Origin: Pseudomonadota bacterium
GTDB taxonomy: Bacteria > Pseudomonadota > Gammaproteobacteria > Burkholderiales > Burkholderiaceae_C
Assembly (NCBI GenBank): GCA_018242005.1
Contig: JAFECU010000287.1
Span: 1 to 47,817, forward strand
Reading direction: 5' to 3'
DNA: 47,817 nucleotides
Shown piece by piece: positions 35,748 through 44,001 of the stretch. The notes beneath the pieces are model-generated. The model did not search any database and was not told where the DNA came from. It worked only from the letters and a program-made list of their open reading frames with translations. The translations under genes were made by a program, and so were the position numbers. Numbering within the stretch: position 1 is the first letter of the stretch; each line of letters begins with the position of its first letter.

Positions 35748-37781
35748 ATGACCACCACCACCGTCCGCGGCGCCTGCCCGCACGACTGCCCCGATACCTG
35801 CGCGCTGATCACCACCGTGGAAGACGGCCGCGCCCTGCGCGTGCAGGGCAACCCGGCGCATGCGCAGACGGGCGGCGTGCTCTGCGCCAAGGTCTCGCGC
35901 TATGCCGAGCGCACGCACCACCCCGATCGCATCCTCACGCCGCTCAAGCGCATCGGCCCCAAGGGCAGCGGGCAGTTTGCGCCCGTGTCATGGGACGAAG
36001 CCCTTGCCGAAATCGCAGGACGCCTCTCGCAAATCGCCGCGCGCGACCCGCAGGCCATCCTGCCCTACAGCTACGCGGGCACCATGGGCCTGGTGCAGGG
36101 CGAGAGCATGGACCGTCGCTTCTTTCACCGCCTGGGCGCTTCGCTGCTGCACCGCAGCATCTGCTCGACGGCCGGCGGCGAGGCCCTGGTCCACACCCTG
36201 GGCGGCAAGCTGGGCATGAAGGTGGAGTTCTTTGCCGAGTCCAAGCTCATCCTGATCTGGGGCAGCAATTCGATTGGCAGCAACCTGCATTTCTGGCGCA
36301 TTGCCCAGCAGGCCAAGCGGGACGGCGCGCGCCTGGTGTGCATAGACCCGCGCAGGAGCGAAACGGCCGAGAAATGCCACGAACACCTGCAGTTGCGCCC
36401 CGGCACCGACGCCGCGCTGGCCCTGGCGCTGATGCACGAGCTGATCGCCAACGACTGGCTCGACCACGACTACATAGACCGCCACACGCTGGGTTGGGAG
36501 CGGCTGCGCGCACGTGCGCTCAAATGGCCGCCCGAGCGCGCGGCCGAGGTCTGCGGATTGAGCGTGGAGCAAATTCGCCGCCTGGCGCGCGACTATGGAA
36601 CGACGAAACCCGCCGCCATCCGCCTGAACTACGGCGTGCAGCGCGTGCACGGCGGCGGCAACGCGGTGCGCGCCGTGGCCTGCCTGCCCGCGCTCACTGG
36701 CGCCTGGCGCCATCGCTCGGGCGGCGTGCTGCTGTCAAGCTCGGGCGCGTTTCCCGTGGACCGTGCGGCCCTGCAGCGCCCGGAGCTGCTGGCCGGCCGC
36801 CGGCCGCGCACCATCAACATGGTGACCCTTGGCGACGACCTGCTGCGCGCCGCCTCGCCCGCATTCGGCCCGAAGATCGAGGCCCTGGTGGTCTACAACA
36901 GCAACCCCGTGGCCGTGGCACCGGATTCGCCCAAGGTGGTGCAGGGCTTTGCGCGCGAGGATTTGTTCACCGTGGTGCTGGAGCATTTCCAGACCGACAC
37001 CGCCGACTGGGCCGACTTCATCCTGCCCGCCACCACGCAGCTCGAGCATTGGGACGTGCACCTGGCCTACGGCCACACCGACGTGCTGCTCAACCGCCCG
37101 GCCATTGCCCCCCAGGGCCTCTCGCGCAGCAACGCGCAGATCTTCCGCGACCTGGCGGCGCGCATGGGCTACAACGAACCCTGCTTTGCCGACAGCGACG
37201 AACAGCTCTGCCGCCAGGCCTATGGCGACAAGGTGGACTTCCGGCTGCTGCTGGACCAGGGCTTCGCGCCGCTGGCCGTGGCCGATGCGCCCTTCGCCGA
37301 GGGCGGCTTCCCCACGCCGTCCGGCCGGTGCGAATTCTTCAGCCAGCGCCTGGTCGACCAGGGGCTGGACCCGCTGCCCGGCCATGTGCCCAACCACGAG
37401 GTGGCCGAGGGCTCGGCCGACTACCCGCTGGCCATGATCTCGCCGCCGGCGCGCAACTTCCTCAACTCCAGCTTCGTCAACCTGCAAAGCCTGCGCGACA
37501 TCGAAGGCCGGCCGCTTCTGGAGATCCACCCCGAGGACGCGGCGGCACGCGGCATTGCCGACGGCGCCCTGGTGCGCGTGTTCAACGACCGCGGCAGCTA
37601 CGCATGCCATGCGGCGCTCAACGGCCGGGCGCGGCCGGGCGTGGTCAACGGCCTGGGGATCTGGTGGCGCAAGCTGGGCCACGGCGGCACCAACGTCAAC
37701 GAGCTCACCAGCCAGGCGCTGACCGACCTGGGCGCGGGGCCGACGTTTTACGACTGCCGCGTGCAGGTGGAGGCTGTTTAG
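35748..37781 (+). CDS. Molybdopterin-dependent oxidoreductase
   Basis: This 677-residue protein of the DMSO-reductase superfamily has an N-terminal [4Fe-4S] motif ACPHDCPDTC, with the fourth Cys in GVLCAKVSRY (about residues 10-48). Molybdopterin-binding stretches include ILIWGSNSIGSNLHFWR and YNSNPVAVAPDSPKV. No twin-arginine signal is present, so it is cytoplasmic. No electron-transfer subunit is adjacent and the substrate is unknown. The start at 35748 (MTTTTVRGACPHDC) fits the family. An in-frame ATG at 35679 has a better Shine-Dalgarno sequence (GAGGGAG) and would add 23 residues. Confidence 0.85.
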   Translation: MTTTTVRGACPHDCPDTCALITTVEDGRALRVQGNPAHAQTGGVLCAKVSRYAERTHHPDRILTPLKRIGPKGSGQFAPVSWDEALAEIAGRLSQIAARDPQAILPYSYAGTMGLVQGESMDRRFFHRLGASLLHRSICSTAGGEALVHTLGGKLGMKVEFFAESKLILIWGSNSIGSNLHFWRIAQQAKRDGARLVCIDPRRSETAEKCHEHLQLRPGTDAALALALMHELIANDWLDHDYIDRHTLGWERLRARALKWPPERAAEVCGLSVEQIRRLARDYGTTKPAAIRLNYGVQRVHGGGNAVRAVACLPALTGAWRHRSGGVLLSSSGAFPVDRAALQRPELLAGRRPRTINMVTLGDDLLRAASPAFGPKIEALVVYNSNPVAVAPDSPKVVQGFAREDLFTVVLEHFQTDTADWADFILPATTQLEHWDVHLAYGHTDVLLNRPAIAPQGLSRSNAQIFRDLAARMGYNEPCFADSDEQLCRQAYGDKVDFRLLLDQGFAPLAVADAPFAEGGFPTPSGRCEFFSQRLVDQGLDPLPGHVPNHEVAEGSADYPLAMISPPARNFLNSSFVNLQSLRDIEGRPLLEIHPEDAAARGIADGALVRVFNDRGSYACHAALNGRARPGVVNGLGIWWRKLGHGGTNVNELTSQALTDLGAGPTFYDCRVQVEAV

Positions 37782-37787
37782 CTATTC

Positions 37788-37840
37788 ATTCAATAGCTGC
37801 TCGCGCTTGCCCCACAAGCGTAGCAATGCGTTTTCGCATC
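37788..37840 (+). repeat. Copy B of the dispersed repeat
   Basis: CAATAGCTGCTCGCGCTTG, a spacer, and CAAGCG followed by TTTTCGCAT match the core and end of copy A at 26625-26680. It lies immediately after the stop of the molybdopterin enzyme gene. Confidence 0.55.
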
Positions 37841-37924
37841 ATTCCCGCGAAGGCGGGAATCCATGAGCCTGGCGCCACACCCGCCCTGCAGGGCGCGTGG
37901 ATCCCCGCCTTCGCGGGGATGACG
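37840..37924. repeat. REP-like doublet of inverted hairpins
   Basis: ATTCCCGCGAAGGCGGGAAT (from about 37841) and ATCCCCGCCTTCGCGGGGAT (from about 37902) are each a self-complementary hairpin around GCGAAGGC / GCCTTCGC and are in inverted orientation to each other. About 40 nt lie between them, including TGGCGCCA and CCCTGCAGGG palindromes. This is the layout of a REP doublet between the convergent genes ending at 37781 and 37983. Confidence 0.7.
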
Positions 37925-37982
37925 TCGCTGCGGCGCACCTGCATGTCCGCCGGCCTGCATGCCAGCCGAGCGGGATCGAGGC

Positions 37983-38966
37983 TCAGCGCGGCGCCGCTAT
38001 GCCCTGCTCGATCGCCCCGAAAAGGCTCTGCCCGTCCGGGCCCTTCATCTCTATGCGTATCGTGTCGCCGTACTGCATGAACTCGGTCGTGGGCTGGCCG
38101 TCTTCTATGGTCTCAATGCAGCGCTTCTCGGCAATGCAGCTGTAGCCGCGTGTCCAGTCCTTGTTGCTCACCGTGCCGCTGCCCACGATGGAGCCGGCGC
38201 GCACGTTGCGCGTCGTGGCGATATGGGCGATGAGCTGGCCGAAATGAAACGTCATCTCGGGCCCCGCCTCGCACATGCCGACCTTGCGGCCGTTCCAGGT
38301 CGATTGCAGCGTCAGGTGCACGCGCCCGCCCTTCCAGGCGTCGCCGAGCTCGTCGGGCGTCACGGCCACGGGGCTGAAGGCGGTGGCGGGCTTGGACTGG
38401 ACGAAGCCGAAGCCCTTGGCGAGCTCGGCCGGGATCAGGTTGCGCAGGCTCACGTCGTTGGCCAGCATCACGAGGCGCACGCCTTCAAGCGCCTGATCGG
38501 GACTCGCGCCCATTCTCACGTCGCCGGTGATGACGGCGATCTCGGCCTCGAAGTCTATGCCCATGGCCTCGGACGGCACGACCACATCGTCGCAGGGGCC
38601 GAGGAAGTCGTCGCTGCCGCCCTGGTACATGAGCGGGTCGGTGTAAAAGCTTTCGGGCACCTCGGCGCCGCGCGCCCGGCGCACCAGCTCCACATGATTG
38701 AGGTAGGCCGACCCGTCTGCCCACTGGTAGGCACGCGGCAGGGGCGCCATGCACTGGCTCGGATCAAACGGGAATGGGTGGCGCGCGCGGCCGGCATTGA
38801 GCTGCTCGTACAGTTCGTGCAGCTGGGGCGAGAGGAAGCTCCAGTCGTCCAGCACCTGCTGCAGGCGGCTCGCTATGCCGGTCGCATAATGGGCCATCCC
38901 CAGGTCGCGCGCGACGACGACGAGTTGGCCGTCGCGTGATCCGTCCTTGTAGGTCGCCAGTTTCAT
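37983..38966 (-). CDS. Fumarylacetoacetate hydrolase family protein
   Basis: This 327-residue protein of the FAH superfamily has an N-terminal region starting MKLATYKDGSRDGQLVVV. The metal-binding stretch GIDFEAEIAVITGDV lies around residue 155. NDVSLRNLIPAEL follows around 190, and SIVGSGTVSNKDW around 265. These enzymes hydrolyse C-C bonds of diketo acids or related compounds in aromatic breakdown. The length is close to prokaryotic fumarylacetoacetase-like proteins. The start at 38966 has GGAGGG about 8 nt upstream. The exact substrate is open. Confidence 0.87.
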   Translation of the reverse strand: MKLATYKDGSRDGQLVVVARDLGMAHYATGIASRLQQVLDDWSFLSPQLHELYEQLNAGRARHPFPFDPSQCMAPLPRAYQWADGSAYLNHVELVRRARGAEVPESFYTDPLMYQGGSDDFLGPCDDVVVPSEAMGIDFEAEIAVITGDVRMGASPDQALEGVRLVMLANDVSLRNLIPAELAKGFGFVQSKPATAFSPVAVTPDELGDAWKGGRVHLTLQSTWNGRKVGMCEAGPEMTFHFGQLIAHIATTRNVRAGSIVGSGTVSNKDWTRGYSCIAEKRCIETIEDGQPTTEFMQYGDTIRIEMKGPDGQSLFGAIEQGIAAPR

Positions 38967-39022
38967 GGGCCATACCCTCCACATGGGGTTGATTTCAAAG
39001 CCGAAAATTCTAGACCCCAACC

Positions 39023-40198
39023 ATGCCGCGCCGCGCCCTGCTGCTGCTCACCGTCCTGGTGCTGATTCTTCACTGGCTGCTGCTGGCCGATCTGCCGCTG
39101 GGTGGCACGGGTCAGGGCACGGTGCAGAGCATGGCTTTTCATACGCGCATGCTTCAGGCGCCGATTGCACCGCCGGCACCCGAGGCCGCGCCCGTGCCGC
39201 CACCGGCCGTCCCGCGCCCGGTGCGCAAACCTCGACCGAAGCACAGGCCAGCGCCACCGCCCGCCGAAGCCACAACTCCCGAGCCCCCGCCGACCGCGGA
39301 GCCGGACGCGCCCAGTGGCGAGGCCGTGCCCACCCCACCAGAGCCGTCCGAGCCGGCCCAGGCCGATGGCGATGCCGACGCCACGGCCGCAGCACCCGCG
39401 GCCCCGGCATCGGCGGCGTCCGAGCCGGCGCCGGCGCCCGGTGGCGCCGCCTCCGCGCCGCAGGCACCCGAAGCGCCATCGATGGAAAGCGCGGGGGTCG
39501 AAATCAGCCCTCCCGGCGCAACCGGCGCCGCTGCCAGCACCACAGCACCGCCCGTACGCCTGCCGCCATCGACGCGGCTGAGCTTCGACGTGGTCGGCGA
39601 GGTCAAGCGCTTTCACTACAACGCCAGCGCCGAACTGGTCTGGCGCCAGGACGGCTCACGCTACGAGGCGCGCCAGCAGATCAAGGTATTTTTGCTCGGC
39701 TCGCGCTCGCAGAGCAGCGTTGGCAGCATCACGCCCCGGGGCCTGCGGCCCGAACGCTTTGGCGACAAGGCGCGCAGCGAGCAGGCGGCGCATTTCGACT
39801 TCGACAAGCACGAGGTGATCTTCAGCGCCAACACCCCGCGCGCAGCAATAGCCGATGGCGCGCAGGACCGTCTGAGCGTGTTCATACAGCTGGGCGCCAT
39901 GCTGGCCGCCGCGCCCGAACGCTACCCCCCGGGCACGCAGATCACGCTGACCACCGTGGGTGCACGCAGTGCCGACCGCTGGAGCTTCACCGTCGTTGGC
40001 CCCGAAACGCTGGATCTTCCCGCCGGCAGCACGCCGACCCTCAAGCTCGAGCGCCTGCCGCGCGAGGGCCAGCATTTCGAGCAAAAGGCCGAGCTGTGGC
40101 TGGGCACGGCGCTCGACTATCTTCCGGTGCGCATACGGCTGAGCCAGAGCAATGGCGACTTTGTCGATCTGTTGCTCTCGGGCCACGAGTCGCCCTGA
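39023..40198 (+). CDS. DUF3108 domain-containing envelope protein
   Basis: This 391-residue protein has an N-terminal membrane anchor or signal (about 5-25, LLLLTVLVLILHWLLLADL). A long Pro/Ala/Glu-rich linker (about 50-185) follows, then a C-terminal DUF3108 domain (about 190-391) starting near SFDVVGEVKRFHYNASAELV. The domain is predicted to be beta-rich and periplasmic; its function is unknown. It is divergent from the fumarylacetoacetase-family gene. Confidence 0.8.
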   Translation: MPRRALLLLTVLVLILHWLLLADLPLGGTGQGTVQSMAFHTRMLQAPIAPPAPEAAPVPPPAVPRPVRKPRPKHRPAPPPAEATTPEPPPTAEPDAPSGEAVPTPPEPSEPAQADGDADATAAAPAAPASAASEPAPAPGGAASAPQAPEAPSMESAGVEISPPGATGAAASTTAPPVRLPPSTRLSFDVVGEVKRFHYNASAELVWRQDGSRYEARQQIKVFLLGSRSQSSVGSITPRGLRPERFGDKARSEQAAHFDFDKHEVIFSANTPRAAIADGAQDRLSVFIQLGAMLAAAPERYPPGTQITLTTVGARSADRWSFTVVGPETLDLPAGSTPTLKLERLPREGQHFEQKAELWLGTALDYLPVRIRLSQSNGDFVDLLLSGHESP

Positions 40199-40205
40199 AA
40201 GGACC

Positions 40206-40269
40206 ACCCCGCAGCGGGGGCGTGACTTTCGTGAAATACTGCCCTACAGCAACACCCCGCTGGCGGGGG
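40206..40269. repeat. Pair of similar G/C hairpins in a 5' leader
   Basis: CACCCCGCAGCGGGGGCGTGA (40206-40226) recurs as CACCCCGCTGGCGGGGGCTTGA (40254-40275) in the same orientation, 48 nt apart. Each forms a CCCCGC/GCGGGG stem. They lie between the DUF3108 and DUF3567 genes, 60-120 nt before the latter's start. Confidence 0.5.
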
Positions 40270-40327
40270 CTTGAACTCCTGCCTCGCGTTGCCATCTGAC
40301 AGGCATACCTATAGGGGGAACCACGCC

Positions 40328-40618
40328 ATGCAAATGCTCTACGACTCCGAATCCTTCGTGGTGGTCCACATGCTGCCGGATGCCGGGCACAGTGGCGCCG
40401 CCGACAACCACAACCCGCAGCCTCCCCAGTTGATGCGCCACGGCTTCGAGATCGTGGACAAGCGCTCGGGCAAAGAGGTCTACCTCGACGGCTCCTGGGC
40501 CGAGATGTTCCAGCTTCAGATTCTGGCCTGGCAGCGCAATACCCCTACACAGGACGAGGTGGAGGACACACTGGACAGCTACATTGGACTGGCGCAGAAT
40601 CCAGTCGTAGTGCATTGA
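40328..40618 (+). CDS. DUF3567 family protein
   Basis: This 96-residue cytoplasmic protein of the betaproteobacterial DUF3567 family starts MQMLYDSESFVVVHM. It contains RHGFEIVDKRSGKEVYLDG and AEMFQLQILAWQRNTPTQ. Function is unknown. The ATG at 40328 is chosen because it begins the family-typical N terminus, with AGGGGGA upstream. A good terminator follows. Confidence 0.85.
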   Translation: MQMLYDSESFVVVHMLPDAGHSGAADNHNPQPPQLMRHGFEIVDKRSGKEVYLDGSWAEMFQLQILAWQRNTPTQDEVEDTLDSYIGLAQNPVVVH

Positions 40619-40686
40619 GAGTTTCAGGGGCCTTGGCCCCTTAGCGGCCCACCCCCGGTAGGCCGCCGCCCCGCGAGGGGCACAGA

Positions 40687-40721
40687 GCGCCGTGGTCAAC
40701 CGCCACGGCGCCTTCGTTTTT
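40687..40721 (+). terminator. Intrinsic terminator after the DUF3567 gene
   Basis: GCGCCGTGG (40687-40695) and CCACGGCGC (40703-40711) form a 9-bp perfect stem with a 7-nt loop, followed by CTTCGTTTTT. It separates the gene from the convergent hemerythrin gene. Confidence 0.8.
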
Positions 40722-40738
40722 GGGTCGCAGAACTCGAT

Positions 40739-41287
40739 TCAGCGCACACCGCGGCGCAGCGCCATCTCCTTGCCCATGGTCTGCTGGGCCTGCATGGTCA
40801 GCAGTGCCCGTGCGGCCGGATAGATGCTGTCGTCCTCGTGGCGCAGGTGGTCGGCGTAGCATTCCATGAAGCGATCAAAGGCAGCCTCCTGCTCGGGCGT
40901 GAAGGCCTGGATGCGCGCCTGGGTCATGTCCTGCAGGGCGCCGCGTGCGGCGGACCAGCGCTCGGCCATCAGCATATGGTCGCGCTGCAGCTGGCGCACC
41001 AGGGCCGCCAGGCCCTCATCGCCGCCTCGTGCCAGCAGCGGCGGGAAGACGTGCAACTCCTCATCCTCATGGTGCAGCGGCGCTGCGATATCGAAGTAGC
41101 GCAGCACGTCGCGTGCCGCCTGGCGTGCGGAGTCGTCGCAGCCCCTGTCGCGCAGGTAGGCGCGCAGGCGCGCGAGCAGGTCGAGCGAGCGGCGCACGCG
41201 GTCGTGGCAGGCGTCGAGCATGGCAAAGGGCTCGTCGAAGCCGGCGCCAGGCGTATGCATGCCGGGCAGGGAAACACGGGTGGTCAT
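40739..41287 (-). CDS. Hemerythrin-like (HHE) protein
   Basis: This 182-residue four-helix protein has the iron-ligand pattern of a hemerythrin domain: H28, LHHEDEE (H72, H73, E74 or E76), H104, and a C-terminal HLRHEDD. Such proteins carry a di-iron site that binds oxygen or nitric oxide, or helps in iron-sulfur repair. It is the last gene of the minus-strand train that starts with narG, which fits a link to nitrosative or oxygen stress during nitrate respiration. The link is inference. Confidence 0.85.
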   Translation of the reverse strand: MTTRVSLPGMHTPGAGFDEPFAMLDACHDRVRRSLDLLARLRAYLRDRGCDDSARQAARDVLRYFDIAAPLHHEDEELHVFPPLLARGGDEGLAALVRQLQRDHMLMAERWSAARGALQDMTQARIQAFTPEQEAAFDRFMECYADHLRHEDDSIYPAARALLTMQAQQTMGKEMALRRGVR

Positions 41288-41326
41288 GGGTAAATTTTGC
41301 TGCGCCGATTTTTTCAGACGCCAAGC

Positions 41327-41746
41327 TTAGCCCAGGCGCACCGGCTGGCCTTGGCGATTAAAGGGCAGGTAGGAACTGATGGCGCCGGTCTTCACGGCCT
41401 CCACCATGCGGCGCAGCACGCGCTCGGCATCGTCTTCCGTGGGAGCCTTGGCCGGCGTGCCCGACAGCGCGGCGGTGAATACCAGGCGCCACGGCTGCGC
41501 CGGGTTTTCGAACTGCTGCGACTCGCGCAGCAGGGTATCGAAGGAGACCAGCTCCTCGGGCAGCTTGTCCACGCACATCAGCGGCACCAGGGCGCCGCCC
41601 TCGCCCTGGGCAAAGCGCTCGCGCTGCTCGGGCGTGGCGTCGTCGGGCAGCTCGGTGCCGGCGAACACGAACAGCAGGCGCTGGCGCTCGCGGTGCGCGC
41701 GCGCAGCGTGCAGCAGGTCGTCAAAGCTGTTGATCTCGGTCTTCAT
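41327..41746 (-). CDS. Conserved small protein of unknown function
   Basis: This 139-residue protein starts MKTEINSFDDLLHAARAH and contains RLLFVFAGTELPDDATPEQ, GEGGALVPLMCVDKLPEEL and SYLPFNRQGQPVRLG. No signal peptide or membrane helix is seen. From memory, close relatives in Comamonadaceae are often labelled ribonucleotide reductase subunit alpha. Nothing here resembles a ribonucleotide reductase (no active-site cysteines, a fifth of the length), so that label should not be used. The start at 41746 has AGGGAGG upstream. It lies 13 nt after the nitroreductase stop. Confidence 0.75.
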   Translation of the reverse strand: MKTEINSFDDLLHAARAHRERQRLLFVFAGTELPDDATPEQRERFAQGEGGALVPLMCVDKLPEELVSFDTLLRESQQFENPAQPWRLVFTAALSGTPAKAPTEDDAERVLRRMVEAVKTGAISSYLPFNRQGQPVRLG

Positions 41747-41759
41747 GCATCCTCCCTCT

Positions 41760-42413
41760 TCATGATGATTCCCAGGGCCGCACGCCCTGGCCCGGCACCA
41801 GTGTGCCCAGATATTGCGCCGGCGCGGGGCGCACGCGTGGCGGCTTGCGCGACAGCACCGTGCCCAGGCTGACGAAGCACAGCGCCTGCTCGCCCTCGGC
41901 AAGCGCAAACAGCGTTCGCAGCGCCCGCGACTGCAGTGCCTTGCCACTGGTGAGCGCCGAACCGAAACCCAGCGCCGTGGCCGACAGCAGCAGGTTCTGC
42001 ACGGCGCAACCGGCGGACAGGATGCGCTCGGCCGGTGGGATACCGGCATCGCCCCCAAGCGTGTCGACCACCAGCAGGAGCAGCACGGGCGCACGGTAGG
42101 CCTTCTCGCGCGCCTGCGCCTGCTGCTCGGGCGTGGCCGCCGCATCGCGCTCGCGAAGGGCCTGGGCGAATGCCTCTGCCAGCGCCTGGCGTGCGTCCTG
42201 CGGCACGAACACAAAGCGCCAGGGCAGCAGGCAGCCATGGTCGGGCGCATGGGCCGCGGCGGCCAATATGGCCTGCAGCTGCGCCGCTTCGGGTCCGGGT
42301 GCGCCCAGGCGCTTGGGCAGGATGGTCTGGCGCGCCTGCAGCAGCGAGGCGAGCCAATCGGCCGGCGGCGCAGTCAGCCGTTGCACCCCGTCTTCATCAA
42401 TGCGGCAGGCCAT
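41760..42413 (-). CDS. Nitroreductase family protein (YdjA-like)
   Basis: This 217-residue FMN-binding oxidoreductase has RQTILPKRLGAPGPE (around residue 30), where the nitroreductase family has the phosphate-binding RxS/RxT loop. AAHAPDHGCLLPWRFVFV lies around 53-70, and SAGCAVQNLLLSATALGFGS around 132-151. This pattern is close to the minimal nitroreductase YdjA. It shares one base with the carbonic anhydrase stop (TGATG), so the two are translationally coupled. The substrate is unknown. Confidence 0.87.
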   Translation of the reverse strand: MACRIDEDGVQRLTAPPADWLASLLQARQTILPKRLGAPGPEAAQLQAILAAAAHAPDHGCLLPWRFVFVPQDARQALAEAFAQALRERDAAATPEQQAQAREKAYRAPVLLLLVVDTLGGDAGIPPAERILSAGCAVQNLLLSATALGFGSALTSGKALQSRALRTLFALAEGEQALCFVSLGTVLSRKPPRVRPAPAQYLGTLVPGQGVRPWESS

Positions 42414-43090
42414 CAGTCCACCAGTATCTGTCCGTCATGTTCAACATAGGGAGGATAAGGGCCGGTGCCACTCGATTGCGCCTTGGAGGCCGCCACAAAG
42501 CCGCCGCTGTGCACGTCGAACACGTGGACCTCGCCGTCCTCGATCACGTAGTGCCAGCCATGCAGCGTGATGCGCCCTTCCTGCACGCGGCGGCGCACCA
42601 TGGGGTAGTCCATCAGGCGTTCGAGTTGCAGCACGACGGCGCGCTGCTCGGTGCGGCGCAGGGCCTCGGGGCCGGGCTGCACGGGCAGCACGGCCTCGCG
42701 CCCCAGGTCCAGCCAGCGCTGCAGGTTCCGGGCCTCGGGCGAGACCTCGCCGTACAAGGCCTTGATGGCGCCGCAGTGGCTGTGGCCGCAGACCACGATG
42801 CGGCTCACGTTGAGGTTGAGCACCGCGAACTCTATGGCCGCCGCCGTGCCATGGTGGCCATAGGAGCCGTCGTAGGGCGGCACGAAGGCTCCCACGTTGC
42901 GCACCAGGAACAGCTCGCCCGGGCCCGCGCCCGTCAGGAGATAGGGAACAAGGCGCGAGTCCGAGCAGCCTATGAACAGCGTCGTAGGCTGCTGCCCGTG
43001 GTCCACCAGGGCCTGGAACTGCTCCCGGTACTGGGGAAAGTCGTCCAGGTGGAAGCGTCGCAGCCGCTGCAGCAGCTCGTCGTCAGGCAT
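42413..43090 (-). CDS. Beta-class carbonic anhydrase
   Basis: This 225-residue enzyme interconverts CO2 and bicarbonate. The zinc ligands are visible: C42 and D44 in GCSDSRLVP, and H103 and C106 in CGHSHCGA. The length fits the beta class (about 200-230). It follows the parvulin gene by 24 nt and is coupled to the nitroreductase gene. It may supply bicarbonate or buffer pH during anaerobic growth; this is inferred from context. Confidence 0.94.
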   Translation of the reverse strand: MPDDELLQRLRRFHLDDFPQYREQFQALVDHGQQPTTLFIGCSDSRLVPYLLTGAGPGELFLVRNVGAFVPPYDGSYGHHGTAAAIEFAVLNLNVSRIVVCGHSHCGAIKALYGEVSPEARNLQRWLDLGREAVLPVQPGPEALRRTEQRAVVLQLERLMDYPMVRRRVQEGRITLHGWHYVIEDGEVHVFDVHSGGFVAASKAQSSGTGPYPPYVEHDGQILVD

Positions 43091-43114
43091 GGTGAGGATC
43101 TTTGCGTTGCGGGG

Positions 43115-43942
43115 CTATTGCACCAGGGGCGTGTCGGCGGCGTCGAGGCGCACGCCTTCGACATCGGCCGCGCCCGCCAGCAGTTGCAGGTATTGGCGCA
43201 GTGCGTTGACCCAGGCCTGCTGGCGCAGCAGCAGGGCCACCGAGGCCTGCACCTCCTCGAAGGCCAGGGGACGGCCGGGCTCGCGCTCGCAGACCTCGAC
43301 CACATGCAGACCAAAGCGGCTGTGCACCAGACGGGACAGGACGCCGATCTCGCTCTTGCCGAAGACGTCGCGCGCAAATTCGGGCGCGCAGTCGGCCTGG
43401 GTGAGCCAGCCCAGATCGCCGCCCTGACTGGAGCTCGGGCAGTTGGACCATTGGCGCGCAGACTCGGCAAAGCGCGTGCCACCGTCGTCGGCGCAGCGCA
43501 GGTCCAGCAGCACGCTCTCGGCGCGCTCGCGCAGCAACTTCACATCGACACCCGGCGTCACGGCGAACAGGACATGGCGCAGACGCAGACGCTCGCCCTC
43601 GCCGGCCAGTGTGGGGTGGGCGGCGTGGTAGCGACGGCATGCCTCTTCGGATGGCTCGGGCACCTGCAACGCGCGCTCCAGCAGCTGCTCTATGGCCTGG
43701 GTGGCCGCCTGGCTGGTGGCGCCGTCCAGGCCGGGCTCGTCGTCCTGGGCCAGCAACCCTTCGCGTTGCGCCTCCTGGCGCAGCAGTTCGGTGCAGGCGC
43801 GCTGGCGCAGCAGCTCTTCTGGCAACTGCTCGCCCGCGGCGTGCAGGGCAATGCCGTTGATGCGGGCGACGGGGGTGTTCACGGCGGTGGCGGCGCTGCC
43901 GCCGCAGCCGCAGGCATGTGATTCGCAGGAGGAGATGGTCAT
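43115..43942 (-). CDS. Parvulin-type peptidyl-prolyl isomerase of the nar operon
   Basis: This 275-residue protein has a parvulin domain (about residues 120-225) with LRLRHVLFAVTPGV, SSSQGGDLGWLTQADCAPEF and SRFGLHVVEV. The N terminus is Cys-rich (SCESHACGCGG) and no signal peptide is present, so it acts in the cytoplasm. Parvulins of this kind (NifM/PpiC type) often lie after narI in betaproteobacteria and probably assist folding of nitrate reductase subunits. The gap to narI is 59 nt. Confidence 0.85.
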   Translation of the reverse strand: MTISSCESHACGCGGSAATAVNTPVARINGIALHAAGEQLPEELLRQRACTELLRQEAQREGLLAQDDEPGLDGATSQAATQAIEQLLERALQVPEPSEEACRRYHAAHPTLAGEGERLRLRHVLFAVTPGVDVKLLRERAESVLLDLRCADDGGTRFAESARQWSNCPSSSQGGDLGWLTQADCAPEFARDVFGKSEIGVLSRLVHSRFGLHVVEVCEREPGRPLAFEEVQASVALLLRQQAWVNALRQYLQLLAGAADVEGVRLDAADTPLVQ

Positions 43943-44001
43943 TGAATATTCCTCAAATTAGCCTATAGCCCATATATACCAAGCGAATGGCGCTCCGATT
44001 T

